49,182 nucleotides of DNA, taken from assembly GCA_021323165.1 (NCBI GenBank), contig JAJTCJ010000051.1, positions 1 through 49,182 of the forward strand. The letters run 5' to 3'. Positions 28,001 to 34,726 of the stretch are shown here, in pieces (within the stretch, counting starts at the first letter, position 1; every line of letters starts with the position of its first letter). Origin of the DNA: Bacteroidota bacterium (lineage in GTDB: Bacteria; Bacteroidota; Bacteroidia; 2-12-FULL-35-15). The notes beneath the pieces were generated by a model. That model saw nothing but the letters and a program-made list of their open reading frames with translations. It did not search any database and had not been told where the DNA came from. Made by a program: the position numbers and the translations under genes.

Positions 28001-28986
28001 CTTTAAGAAGACATGCATCAGTTAATAAAGCTGGTGATCCGGTTTCAGGAGCTGATAATAATGATTTTCCTACAGGTATGAGCTGGTTTCCGGGTTATGC
28101 ATTAAATCTGGAAACAGGTGAAAGACTGAATATGGCATTTGGAGAGGATTCATGGCTGGAGTCAAGCAATGGTAAAAATATGAAATGGGATCCGACATCA
28201 GTTGTTTATTCATCAACCGGATTACCTGTATATGGAGGAAAGCATTATATATATGTATTCGGACATAACGGTGATATTCGATGGCCGGCCGGGGATCTTT
28301 TATTGCCGGGAGAATTAAAGGATGTTCCGCGTTATGATGGAGGAGCTGCGATTTATAAAATGCTGAGAGCGTCAGAACAGGGAGTTGGTGCTTCCTATAA
28401 TCTGAAAAAAAATGCAGTCTTTAGTCATGCAATGTGGGTTAATATTCCTTTACTGGCAAACGGACATTCTGCTATGGAGTCGGAAGTAAGAGTGAAAATA
28501 AGAATGTCGAAACCTTATTTAACCTCATATTCAGCAAGATGGGGCAGTACTGTTTCTTCTCCTTCTAATGACACCGCGATGGTTCAGCAAAATCATAATT
28601 TTCCTATGTATTCATTTAATACGTCAGGACTTCAGACAATCTTGAAAAATGATGCTGCTGCAAAAGATGCACTGCAATTGATCAATATCGTTCCTAATCC
28701 ATATTATGCTTATTCGGAATATGAAAAAACAACACTGGAAAATGTTGTGAAGATCACTAATCTGCCTGTTAAATGTGAAGTAAGCATCTATAGTTTAAAT
28801 GGTAATCTTGTTCGTAGAATTGAAAAAGATAATGATATTACTTCGGTTGATTGGGATCTTAAAAATGATGTAAGAATCCCTGTTTCAAGCGGAATGTACA
28901 TAATACACGTAAAAGCTAATGGAATTGGAGAGAAAACATTAAAGTGGTTTGGAGTGCTCAGGCCTGTTGATCTTGATGGTTACTAA
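25066..28986 (+). CDS. Large T9SS cargo protein of unknown function
   Basis: A 1306-residue secreted protein. The signal peptide (1-21, ending NVQA) leads into a region that contains a calcium-loop-like DTDGNGDYNP segment (about residues 183-192) and many Gly/Asp/Asn turns. The last 85 residues form a type IX secretion sorting domain: PNPYYAYSEYE, then beta strands including VSIYSLNGNLVRRI, VDWDLKND and SSGMYIIHVKA. The N-terminal half resembles large surface proteins of Bacteroidota known only as hypothetical. No catalytic motif is recognised. It stands as a single transcription unit with a terminator. Confidence 0.78.
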   Translation: MKFQKTIVLITTIAVISNVQAEKIRHSDLAPLSGSSKQRSMMSGCAPATAQTDLDINNVRATILNGGDMWWDLMHGQYEIPKGSGVTSLYAGSLWIGGLDAGDNLKIAAMTYRQGGNDFWPGPLDAFGSVPSSTCTQWDKHFTITREEVETFRSTGIPTPNITNWPAFNSSGQPMAPFFDTDGNGDYNPMAGDYPDYDLNGNRGCEAQLKGDKTLWWVFNDMGNSHSETGGNSIGLEIQAQAFGFKTNDEINNMTFYKYKIINKSSFDLKKTYFGVWADPDLGGGGDDYVGCDVTRGLGYCYNGDLVDDGVLGGENTYGSNPPAIGIDFFEGPKADDNGLADPQDSSANGIGYNDIIIDNERLGMSKFVYYTNGAPSGQGDPHTAFEFYNYLTGYWRDATPFTYGGTGHLSGGPVCDYMFPGDSDPNGYGTDGNIMPSWDESSVNNHPADRRFLQSSGPFTLKSGSVNYITTGVVWARATQGGNLASLALLKAADTKAQALFQSCFKILDGPTAPDLTIQELNNQLIFSLSQSANSNNIGENYSERDPYVLSGPDTLYKFEGYQVFQLKDPTVNVNDLHNIDKARLVMQCDIQNSTGQIINYTNDPAISSWVPVEEVNGSNKGIIHSFNLSVDKFASGVNNLVNHKQYYYMVIAYAFNSGEIAANPFVSNTANKPYLSGRRNVKVYTAIPHIPNPEAMGTIQNSDYGSGPEITRIEGQGNGGRLVDLTYQSENEIVFSNDGRSVHPVYQSGKGPIEVKVIDPLNVPAADFTLKFTSVQTTSMWSLKNNVTGETVNSDRSIAIRNEQLFPQWGISVSITQVKPAGSADLETGGFMEATMSFSDPSKRWLTSLPDEDGDLPSNWIRSGSYKSATGPAAFDDRYKVVGTNVEFIDPQAKFEKILNGSWAPYALCAYSDAAKLSTCGPALTNGGGVNILHDSLTYLSSVDIVITNDRSKWTRCPVLEMQEEPGLAEGGAPKLALRRHASVNKAGDPVSGADNNDFPTGMSWFPGYALNLETGERLNMAFGEDSWLESSNGKNMKWDPTSVVYSSTGLPVYGGKHYIYVFGHNGDIRWPAGDLLLPGELKDVPRYDGGAAIYKMLRASEQGVGASYNLKKNAVFSHAMWVNIPLLANGHSAMESEVRVKIRMSKPYLTSYSARWGSTVSSPSNDTAMVQQNHNFPMYSFNTSGLQTILKNDAAAKDALQLINIVPNPYYAYSEYEKTTLENVVKITNLPVKCEVSIYSLNGNLVRRIEKDNDITSVDWDLKNDVRIPVSSGMYIIHVKANGIGEKTLKWFGVLRPVDLDGY

Positions 28987-28991
28987 AAAAG

Positions 28992-29024
28992 AAAAGGTTC
29001 AGAATTGCTCTGAACCTTTTTTAT
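28992..29024 (+). terminator. Terminator of the large cargo gene
   Basis: A perfect 12-bp stem, AAAAGGTTCAGA (28992-29003) with TCTGAACCTTTT (29009-29020), has a 5-base loop and a T-tract, starting 5 bp after the stop. Confidence 0.88.
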
Positions 29025-29104
29025 TGCGTTTGAGTTAAGGGGTCCACAAATTCTAAATTAAAATATTGTATATCTTTACAACTCAAATTTTATGAGGAAA
29101 TTTT

Positions 29105-29992
29105 ATGAGCAAAAATAATAGATTCAAAGGAACAGGTGTTGCGATCGTAACTCCATTTAATAAAGATGGGAATGTTGATTTTAAATCCCTTGAAAAGCTT
29201 GTTAACTTTATCATTAAAGGAGGAGTGGAATATGTTGTAGTTATGGGTACAACAGGAGAATCTGTTACTCTAACCAAAGAAGAAAAAAATTCAATTGTTC
29301 AGCATGTTATAGAAACTGTAGATTCAAGGGTTCCAATAGTGCTGGGTTTAGGAGGCAATAATACACAGGAGATATTAAATAGTTTAAATAAAGAAAGCTT
29401 TGCTCACATAGATGCTTTATTATCAGTATCACCTTATTATAATAAACCAAATCAAAGAGGAATCTATCAGCATTATAAAGCTATAGCAGAAAATTCTCCA
29501 TTACCTGTAATTCTTTATAACGTTCCCGCAAGAACAAGTTCAAATATATCTGGTGATACAACTTTAAGACTTGCGGAAGAATTTAAAAACATTATTGGTA
29601 TCAAAGAAGCTTCAGGAAGTCTTGAACAGTGCATGAAGATCATAAAGCACAGACCTAAAGATTTCTTGGTGATCTCAGGAGACGATGCTCTTACTTTGCC
29701 TATCATTGCAAGCGGAGGAGACGGTGTTATATCCGTAGTTGCAAATGCATTCCCAAAAGACTTTTCAGAAATGACGCGTCAAATGCTTGCCGGTAATTTA
29801 AAAGAAGGCCAAAAACTTCATTATAAATTAACAGACATCATTGAACAGCTTTTTGCAGATGGTAATCCTGCAGGTATTAAAGCAGTACTTGAAATGATGA
29901 AGATTTGCTCTTCTAATGTCCGCTTACCACTTGTGAAAATTAATAAGGCTACTCAAAATGCCTTAACCGAAATGGTTCAGATGTATAAATAA
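29105..29992 (+). CDS. dapA: 4-hydroxy-tetrahydrodipicolinate synthase DapA
   Basis: A 295-residue class I aldolase that condenses pyruvate with aspartate semialdehyde in lysine and diaminopimelate synthesis. The Schiff-base lysine is K167 (IIGIKEAS), the catalytic tyrosine Y138 is in LYNVPART, R143 binds the substrate, and the threonine pair T49-T50 is in MGTTGES. This full set separates DapA from sialic-acid lyase relatives. A -7-like TATCTTTA (29071-29078) lies 26 bases before the ATG. Monocistronic, ending at a shared hairpin. Confidence 0.96.
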   Translation: MSKNNRFKGTGVAIVTPFNKDGNVDFKSLEKLVNFIIKGGVEYVVVMGTTGESVTLTKEEKNSIVQHVIETVDSRVPIVLGLGGNNTQEILNSLNKESFAHIDALLSVSPYYNKPNQRGIYQHYKAIAENSPLPVILYNVPARTSSNISGDTTLRLAEEFKNIIGIKEASGSLEQCMKIIKHRPKDFLVISGDDALTLPIIASGGDGVISVVANAFPKDFSEMTRQMLAGNLKEGQKLHYKLTDIIEQLFADGNPAGIKAVLEMMKICSSNVRLPLVKINKATQNALTEMVQMYK

Positions 29993-29999
29993 ACGAAAA

Positions 30000-30023
30000 A
30001 ACGTTGTGGATGTCCACAACGTT
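30000..30023. terminator. Bidirectional terminator between dapA and the small lipoprotein gene
   Basis: A perfect 11-bp stem, AACGTTGTGGA (30000-30010) with TCCACAACGTT (30013-30023). On the minus strand it is followed by TTTTTCGTTTATTT, a good U-tract. The + strand side (CTTCACTTC) is weaker. Confidence 0.75.
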
Positions 30024-30045
30024 CTTCACTTCATTCAACCAAAAT

Positions 30046-30288
30046 CTATTGGATCTGACAATTAATGCTGTAATCACCACCAAGATCATATCCTGTTGTG
30101 GTGTTTTCATTACATCTGGTTTCAGCCCTGTCTCTTGTTTCTCTGTAAGTATAAACCGAGTAGTCCTGTGTAGAGCTTCCTGTACCGCTTGTATAGGTTT
30201 TAGAGCATTTGCATGTGTAATCTTTTTTACATGATGTAAAACTTGTTCCCGCAAAGATCAGCGCTGCTGCAATTATAATATTTTTCAT
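30046..30288 (-). CDS. Small Cys-rich lipoprotein
   Basis: An 80-residue protein with a lipoprotein signal (MKNIIIAAALIFAGTSFTSC, cysteine 20). The mature part is short and Thr/Ser/Tyr-rich with four further cysteines (C26, C28, and two late ones), which could form disulfides. Similar tiny lipoproteins beginning CKKDYTC are common in Bacteroidota with unknown role. Overlapping frames on both strands lack any signal peptide or composition of a real gene, so this frame is preferred. It ends at a good minus-strand terminator. Confidence 0.7.
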   Translation of the reverse strand: MKNIIIAAALIFAGTSFTSCKKDYTCKCSKTYTSGTGSSTQDYSVYTYRETRDRAETRCNENTTTGYDLGGDYSINCQIQ

Positions 30289-30402
30289 TTTTCTTATGTT
30301 TTAATTCGTTACAAAGATGCTATGTTTCAAAAGTTTGATTGTTGCATTTTACTTTTAAAAATTTACATAATTCACAGTTCCTGTATTTACCTTTAGAATA
30401 TT

Positions 30403-30410
30403 TATATTTG
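30403..30410 (+). promoter_or_regulatory. -7 box of the GNAT operon, implying a leaderless mRNA
   Basis: TATATTTG is a perfect match and ends 5 bases before the ATG at 30416, the same geometry as the glycosyltransferase gene. Confidence 0.55.
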
Positions 30411-30415
30411 ACTTA

Positions 30416-30895
30416 ATGGAGATTTTCAGACCTATAGAAAAAAAAGATAATCGCATTCTCGCTGATCTTATTAGAAAGGTTTTTAGAGAATACGGGATTG
30501 ATAGACCCGGAACTGTTTATACTGATCCATCTACCGATCATTTGTTCGAGTTGTTTCAAACTGAAGGTTCATACTATTGGGTGGCAGAAGATGAAGGTGT
30601 TATTCTTGGGGGATGTGGAATATATCCAAGTAATGGCTTACCTGAAGGATGCTGCGAGCTGGTTAAGTTTTATTTATCAAAAGAATCACGTGGAAAGGGA
30701 ATAGGGAAAAAACTTATGACAAAAAGTATTATTTCAGCGAAAGAAGCAGGATACAAAGAAATATATCTTGAGAGTTTTCCGGAATTAGCAAAAGCTGTTA
30801 CGTTATATGAAGAGGCAGGTTTTAAGAAACTAAAATCCCCGATGGGCAATACCGGTCATTTTGCCTGTAATCTATGGATGATCAAAGAATTGTAA
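30416..30895 (+). CDS. GNAT-family N-acetyltransferase
   Basis: A 159-residue acetyltransferase. The acetyl-CoA pyrophosphate-binding motif A is visible as LSKESRGKGIGKKLM, with the preceding beta strand CCELVKFYLSK and the late LYEEAGFKKL. This form is close to the PhnO/YjaB-like small GNATs; the substrate is unknown. The pentapeptide-repeat gene follows after 12 bp, so the two form an operon. Confidence 0.88.
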   Translation: MEIFRPIEKKDNRILADLIRKVFREYGIDRPGTVYTDPSTDHLFELFQTEGSYYWVAEDEGVILGGCGIYPSNGLPEGCCELVKFYLSKESRGKGIGKKLMTKSIISAKEAGYKEIYLESFPELAKAVTLYEEAGFKKLKSPMGNTGHFACNLWMIKEL

Positions 30896-30907
30896 TAATT
30901 ATTATAT

Positions 30908-31480
30908 ATGAGCAATTTAATTCGTGAAAATGCAATTTTTGATAAAATTGATTTTTCAGTCTCTCCCCTCAAGGAAGGTGAATATGAAGCATGTACATTT
31001 AAAAACTGTAATTTTTCAAATTCAGATCTTTCAAACTTTATTTTCACGAACTGCGAATTCGTGGGGTCTAATTTAAGTTTAGCTAAGTTGGATAACACAT
31101 CCTTGAAAACAGTAAGCTTTTTAAATTGCAAACTGCTTGGGCTTGATTTTAGTTATTGTAATCCATTTTTGTTGACTTTTATGTTTGAAGCTTGTGTAAT
31201 GAATATGACATCGTTTCACAAACTTAAAATGAAAGCAACCAGATTTAAAGATTGTGAATTGAGGGAGGCAGACTTTACCGGAACTGATCTAAGTTTATCA
31301 AATTTTAAAAATTGTGATCTTGGTAATGCGATTTTTATTAATTCCGTATTAGAGAAAGTCGATTTCAGAACCGCATTTAATTTTTCTATTGATCCTGAAG
31401 TTAACCGGATTAAAAACGCTAAGTTCTCCAGGAATGGTATACTGGGTTTATTAAACAAATACAATATTGAAATTGAATAG
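30908..31480 (+). CDS. Pentapeptide-repeat protein
   Basis: A 190-residue right-handed quadrilateral beta-helix protein. A(D/N)LxX-type pentapeptides run through most of the chain (CTFKNCNFSNSDLSNFIFTN, ADFTGTDLSLSNFKNCDLGN). Length and layout resemble the Qnr-like group, whose members mimic DNA and protect gyrase from quinolones, but no specific residues prove this role, and most chromosomal homologues are of unknown function. Co-transcribed with the GNAT gene. Confidence 0.85.
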   Translation: MSNLIRENAIFDKIDFSVSPLKEGEYEACTFKNCNFSNSDLSNFIFTNCEFVGSNLSLAKLDNTSLKTVSFLNCKLLGLDFSYCNPFLLTFMFEACVMNMTSFHKLKMKATRFKDCELREADFTGTDLSLSNFKNCDLGNAIFINSVLEKVDFRTAFNFSIDPEVNRIKNAKFSRNGILGLLNKYNIEIE

Positions 31481-31604
31481 CAATGTTACAAAAGTTGTAT
31501 TATGGGGCTTGCTAATTAAAGACTTGTGCAAAAAAGCGGTGAGCGTATTGATTTTGATTCTGTGACAGGAAAGAATTAAATTTAGTTTTACAATAAAAAA
31601 ATAA

Positions 31605-32057
31605 CTATTTCATTCTTCTGTCCATTTCTCTTCCTATATCTTTCTTCTTTATATCTTCACGCTTATCAAAAAGTTTCTTTCCTTTGGCTAAAGCGATCTC
31701 CATCTTTGCATAACCTTTCTCATTAATGAATAAACGTAGAGGTATAATTGTAAGTCCCTGATCCTTTAATTTATTCTGGAGCTTATTAAGCTCGTTTCTA
31801 TTAAGTAATAATTTGCGGTCACGTTTTTCTTCAACGTTATTATATGTTCCATTGAAATAATGAGCAATATGCATATTGCGTATGAATAATTCATCCCGGT
31901 TGAATACACAGAATCCTTCATTGATGTTTGCTTTGCCGGCTCTGATAGATTTTATTTCTGTGCCGGTAAGCATCATGCCGGCAAGATATTTATCAAGAAA
32001 TGCATACTCGAAGGATGCTTTCCTGTTTTTAATATCTATTTTATTGTCAGTGCCCAT
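31605..32057 (-). CDS. smpB: SsrA-binding protein SmpB
   Basis: A 150-residue tmRNA-binding protein needed for trans-translation, the rescue of stalled ribosomes. The chain shows KIDIKNRKASFEY at the start, GTEIKSIRAGKANI, FIRNMHIAHY and KKLFDKREDIKKKDIGREMDRR at the C-terminus, the latter being the tail that enters the ribosomal A site. Complete. The tmRNA gene is not in this window. Confidence 0.97.
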   Translation of the reverse strand: MGTDNKIDIKNRKASFEYAFLDKYLAGMMLTGTEIKSIRAGKANINEGFCVFNRDELFIRNMHIAHYFNGTYNNVEEKRDRKLLLNRNELNKLQNKLKDQGLTIIPLRLFINEKGYAKMEIALAKGKKLFDKREDIKKKDIGREMDRRMK

Positions 32058-32135
32058 GCTGCAAAATTACATATTTATGTATCCAAAATCTAATAACTGA
32101 ATATAAAAACATTCATGCCCGAAGTTCCGTCTTCC

Positions 32136-34625
32136 TTATTTAACAATTAAAACAGGCACTTTAACATTATGACGCACAGTATCCAGAGTAGTTCCAAGTA
32201 GTATGTCCTTAAAAGCCCTATGACCGTGAGCTCCCATAACCAAAAGATCACAATCACAGGCATTCACAATTTCTGGTATACTTTTCTTTGGATTTCCGAA
32301 TCCAAGCTTTGTCTGGATCTTATATTCCTTTGAGGCAAGTTCAGCACGGTACTTTTCAAGATTGATCTTGTCTGTTGCTGTTTCCAGGTCATCAATCTCC
32401 TGATCCATCATTCTTGCACCTGCGGTTTCAACAATATGTATAAGTATGTACTCAGCACTTTTACCGCCCTGTGAGAAGGCACTGCTGATTGCTTTACTGT
32501 CACTGTGACTAAAATCAACTGTGATCGCTATCCTTTTATATTTTAATAAAGGCTGAATGTCAAGCTCATCCGGAGTACCATCAGGAACTTTCCCTAAGTT
32601 GTGTTTTGACTTTCTTATGATCGGATTAAAAGTTATATACAGGAGGAGTAGTCCTGCAGCAATTATTAATGGTACAACAGTTAAATAAAGTATAATTGGA
32701 TTCTCAGCATTTGTGATCCATTCAGCTGTTGTTTCAATTACCAGCTTGGCATTTAACCCGACAATGATTATGGCAATGATCCAGGCGCATACTTTCATCC
32801 AGGTTTTGTTGGCGAAAATTCCCATTTGTTTTTTATCGCTGGTAAGGTGAATCAGTGGAATTATTGCAAATCCAAGCTGCATACTCAATATAACCTGACT
32901 TAATATAAGCAGTTCTCCGGTTGCATCCTCTCCGAAAATAGAGATCACAAGAAAAGCTGGTATGATAGCGATCATCCGTGTGATAAGTCTTCTAAGCCAT
33001 GGTTGAATTCTAAGATTAAGATAACCTTCCATTACAATTTGTCCTGATAATGTTCCTGTAAGGGTTGAACTTTGGCCCGCGGCGATCAAGGCTACTGCAA
33101 AAAGAATTGGTGCGAGATGTGAGCCTAAAACATTCTCAAGTAATTTAAAAGCATCCTGGATCTCAGATACTCCAAATCTTCCCGTTGTGTAAAATGCACT
33201 GGCAGCCAGTATTAGAATGGCAGCATTTACAAAGAGCGCCATGTTTAAAGCAATTCCCGTATCTATAAAATTAAATTTTATTGCTTCGCGGATCCCTTCA
33301 GGAGTTCGGTTGATCTTTCTTGTTTGCACAAGAGAGGAATGAAGATAAAGGTTATGAGGCATCACCGTTGCACCAATTATTCCTATAGCAATGTACAATC
33401 CTTCGTTACTAGGTATTGATGGAATGAATCCTTTAAAAAGATCCGCAGCTACAGGTTTTGCAAAATATAATTCAGCAATAAAAGCAATACCAATAGTAGC
33501 TACAAGTGCAAGGATAAACGCTTCCATTTTCCTTATGCCGTGTTTTTGAAGGAAAAGGATCAGAAGTGTATCCAGTACAGTGATCGATACACCTGCAAGC
33601 AATGGAATGTTGAATAAGAGCTGAAGTCCGATTGCCATTCCGATCACTTCTGCCAGATCGCACGCTGCAATAGCGATTTCTGCAAGAACCCAGTTAAAAA
33701 AATTGATAGTGCGCGGATATGTTGCCCTTGAAGCCTGAGCAAGATCCAACCCGCGAACAAGCCCCAGTCTGGCACTTAAGCTTTGAAGTAGGAGAGCCAT
33801 CAGATTACTCATTAGCAATACCCAAAGTAACTGATAACCGAATTGACTTCCACCTGCAATATCCGTGGCCCAGTTTCCAGGATCCATGTATCCGACACTT
33901 ACGAGATAGGCCGGACCCATAAATGCAAAAAGTTTCTTCCAGAAAGTATTTTTTCCTGTATCTACGCTTGAATGAACTTCATCAAGTGATCTTCCTCTTC
34001 CTTTGTTCATGAAAAATGTATTCTTTTTATTTACTACAATTTGCAAAGACCGGTCAAATTCTACAATGTCCCTGATCTTAATTTCGTTGCCAAGCTCAAA
34101 CCCCGTTTTATCCAGATACTGCAAAAAAGCAGGAGAGTGGTCAACTACACCCGTCATAATACATACATCATTTTTTGCAAATTGAGAAAGAGGCTTTGAT
34201 TTTCTGATATATAATTTTCCTTTCGCATCAGGAATAGGGTCACCGTGAGGGTCAACTTTAGGAAAATTCAGGAACTTATCTAATTCTTCAATTAATTTAT
34301 CCGATTGTATATGTTCGAGCTGTTCGGCAACATCGTGAACCTCATCCCATTTGAAATTGAATTTTTCTACAAGGAACATCTCCCACAATCTGTGTTTTCT
34401 GATTATGTTCAATGCAGCTTTTTCACCTTTGTTCGTTAAGCTTACTCCTTGGTATTTTTGATAATTAATAAGCTTTTTAAGAGAAAGCTTTTTCAGCATA
34501 TCTGTGACAGAGGCCGCTTTGGTATGCATTCTTTCAGCAATAGCGTTTGTGCTGACAGTATTCTCACCGCTTTCAAGCAGTTTATAAATGGCTTTAATAT
34601 AATTTTCTTCGGTAAATGAATGCAT
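32136..34625 (-). CDS. Fused MntR-type repressor / FeoA-like / NRAMP Mn transporter / UspA protein
   Basis: An uninterrupted 829-residue frame. Residues 1-140: DtxR/MntR repressor with winged helix (VSTNAIAERMHTKAASVTDM) and dimer/metal region (RKHRLWE 77-82, VHDVAEQLEHIQSD 96-109, with H79, H97, E104, H105 in DtxR ligand positions). Residues 150-206: FeoA/SH3-like domain. Residues 212-670: NRAMP transporter with metal motifs DPGN (248-251) and MPHNLYLH (422-429) and 11 or so transmembrane helices. Residues 690-829: UspA domain with ATP-binding G-x2-G-x9-G-T (G798, G801, G811). In most Bacteroidota repressor and transporter are separate genes. M206 (34010) could be an internal start giving the transporter alone. 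The substrate is inferred to be Mn(II), possibly Fe(II). See the operator entry for regulation. Confidence 0.93.
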   Translation of the reverse strand: MHSFTEENYIKAIYKLLESGENTVSTNAIAERMHTKAASVTDMLKKLSLKKLINYQKYQGVSLTNKGEKAALNIIRKHRLWEMFLVEKFNFKWDEVHDVAEQLEHIQSDKLIEELDKFLNFPKVDPHGDPIPDAKGKLYIRKSKPLSQFAKNDVCIMTGVVDHSPAFLQYLDKTGFELGNEIKIRDIVEFDRSLQIVVNKKNTFFMNKGRGRSLDEVHSSVDTGKNTFWKKLFAFMGPAYLVSVGYMDPGNWATDIAGGSQFGYQLLWVLLMSNLMALLLQSLSARLGLVRGLDLAQASRATYPRTINFFNWVLAEIAIAACDLAEVIGMAIGLQLLFNIPLLAGVSITVLDTLLILFLQKHGIRKMEAFILALVATIGIAFIAELYFAKPVAADLFKGFIPSIPSNEGLYIAIGIIGATVMPHNLYLHSSLVQTRKINRTPEGIREAIKFNFIDTGIALNMALFVNAAILILAASAFYTTGRFGVSEIQDAFKLLENVLGSHLAPILFAVALIAAGQSSTLTGTLSGQIVMEGYLNLRIQPWLRRLITRMIAIIPAFLVISIFGEDATGELLILSQVILSMQLGFAIIPLIHLTSDKKQMGIFANKTWMKVCAWIIAIIIVGLNAKLVIETTAEWITNAENPIILYLTVVPLIIAAGLLLLYITFNPIIRKSKHNLGKVPDGTPDELDIQPLLKYKRIAITVDFSHSDSKAISSAFSQGGKSAEYILIHIVETAGARMMDQEIDDLETATDKINLEKYRAELASKEYKIQTKLGFGNPKKSIPEIVNACDCDLLVMGAHGHRAFKDILLGTTLDTVRHNVKVPVLIVK

Positions 34626-34641
34626 GGTTCATTTTTTTATA

Positions 34642-34649
34642 CAAATATA
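34642..34649 (-). promoter_or_regulatory. -7 box of the fused repressor/transporter gene
   Basis: On the minus strand TATATTTG, a perfect TAnnTTTG match, lies 17 bases before the ATG. No -33 TTG is seen at the usual distance, so the promoter may be weak or need help. Confidence 0.55.
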
Positions 34650-34680
34650 GTTGTAATATTTTAATTCGTTTTAAATAAAA

Positions 34681-34696
34681 TTTAGACAAGTCTAAA
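34681..34696. promoter_or_regulatory. Putative MntR/DtxR-family operator
   Basis: TTTAGACAAGTCTAAA is a perfect inverted repeat of 7+7 bp with a 2-base centre, in the form of DtxR/MntR-type boxes. It lies in the divergent gap. It covers the -33 region of the TonB receptor promoter (-7 box at 34706) and is about 45-60 bp upstream of the predicted start of the fused gene. Metal-loaded repressor bound here would shut off the receptor and may act on its own gene. Confidence 0.65.
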
Positions 34697-34705
34697 AATA
34701 AAATG

Positions 34706-34713
34706 TACATTTG
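34706..34713 (+). promoter_or_regulatory. -7 box of the TonB receptor gene
   Basis: TACATTTG is a perfect TAnnTTTG match, 13 bases before the ATG chosen at 34727. The -33 position falls inside the palindrome. Confidence 0.6.
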
Positions 34714-34726
34714 TTTAAAATTGAAA

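Noticed and set aside
29949-30254. 101-codon minus frame and 76-codon plus frame (30004-30234) over the small lipoprotein
   Set aside because: Neither has a signal peptide, family likeness or a promoter; the 80-residue lipoprotein frame has all the marks of a gene.
30908-31480. Quinolone resistance (Qnr) assignment for the pentapeptide protein
   Set aside because: The repeat fold is clear, but no feature specific to Qnr was seen, and most chromosomal homologues have no such role.
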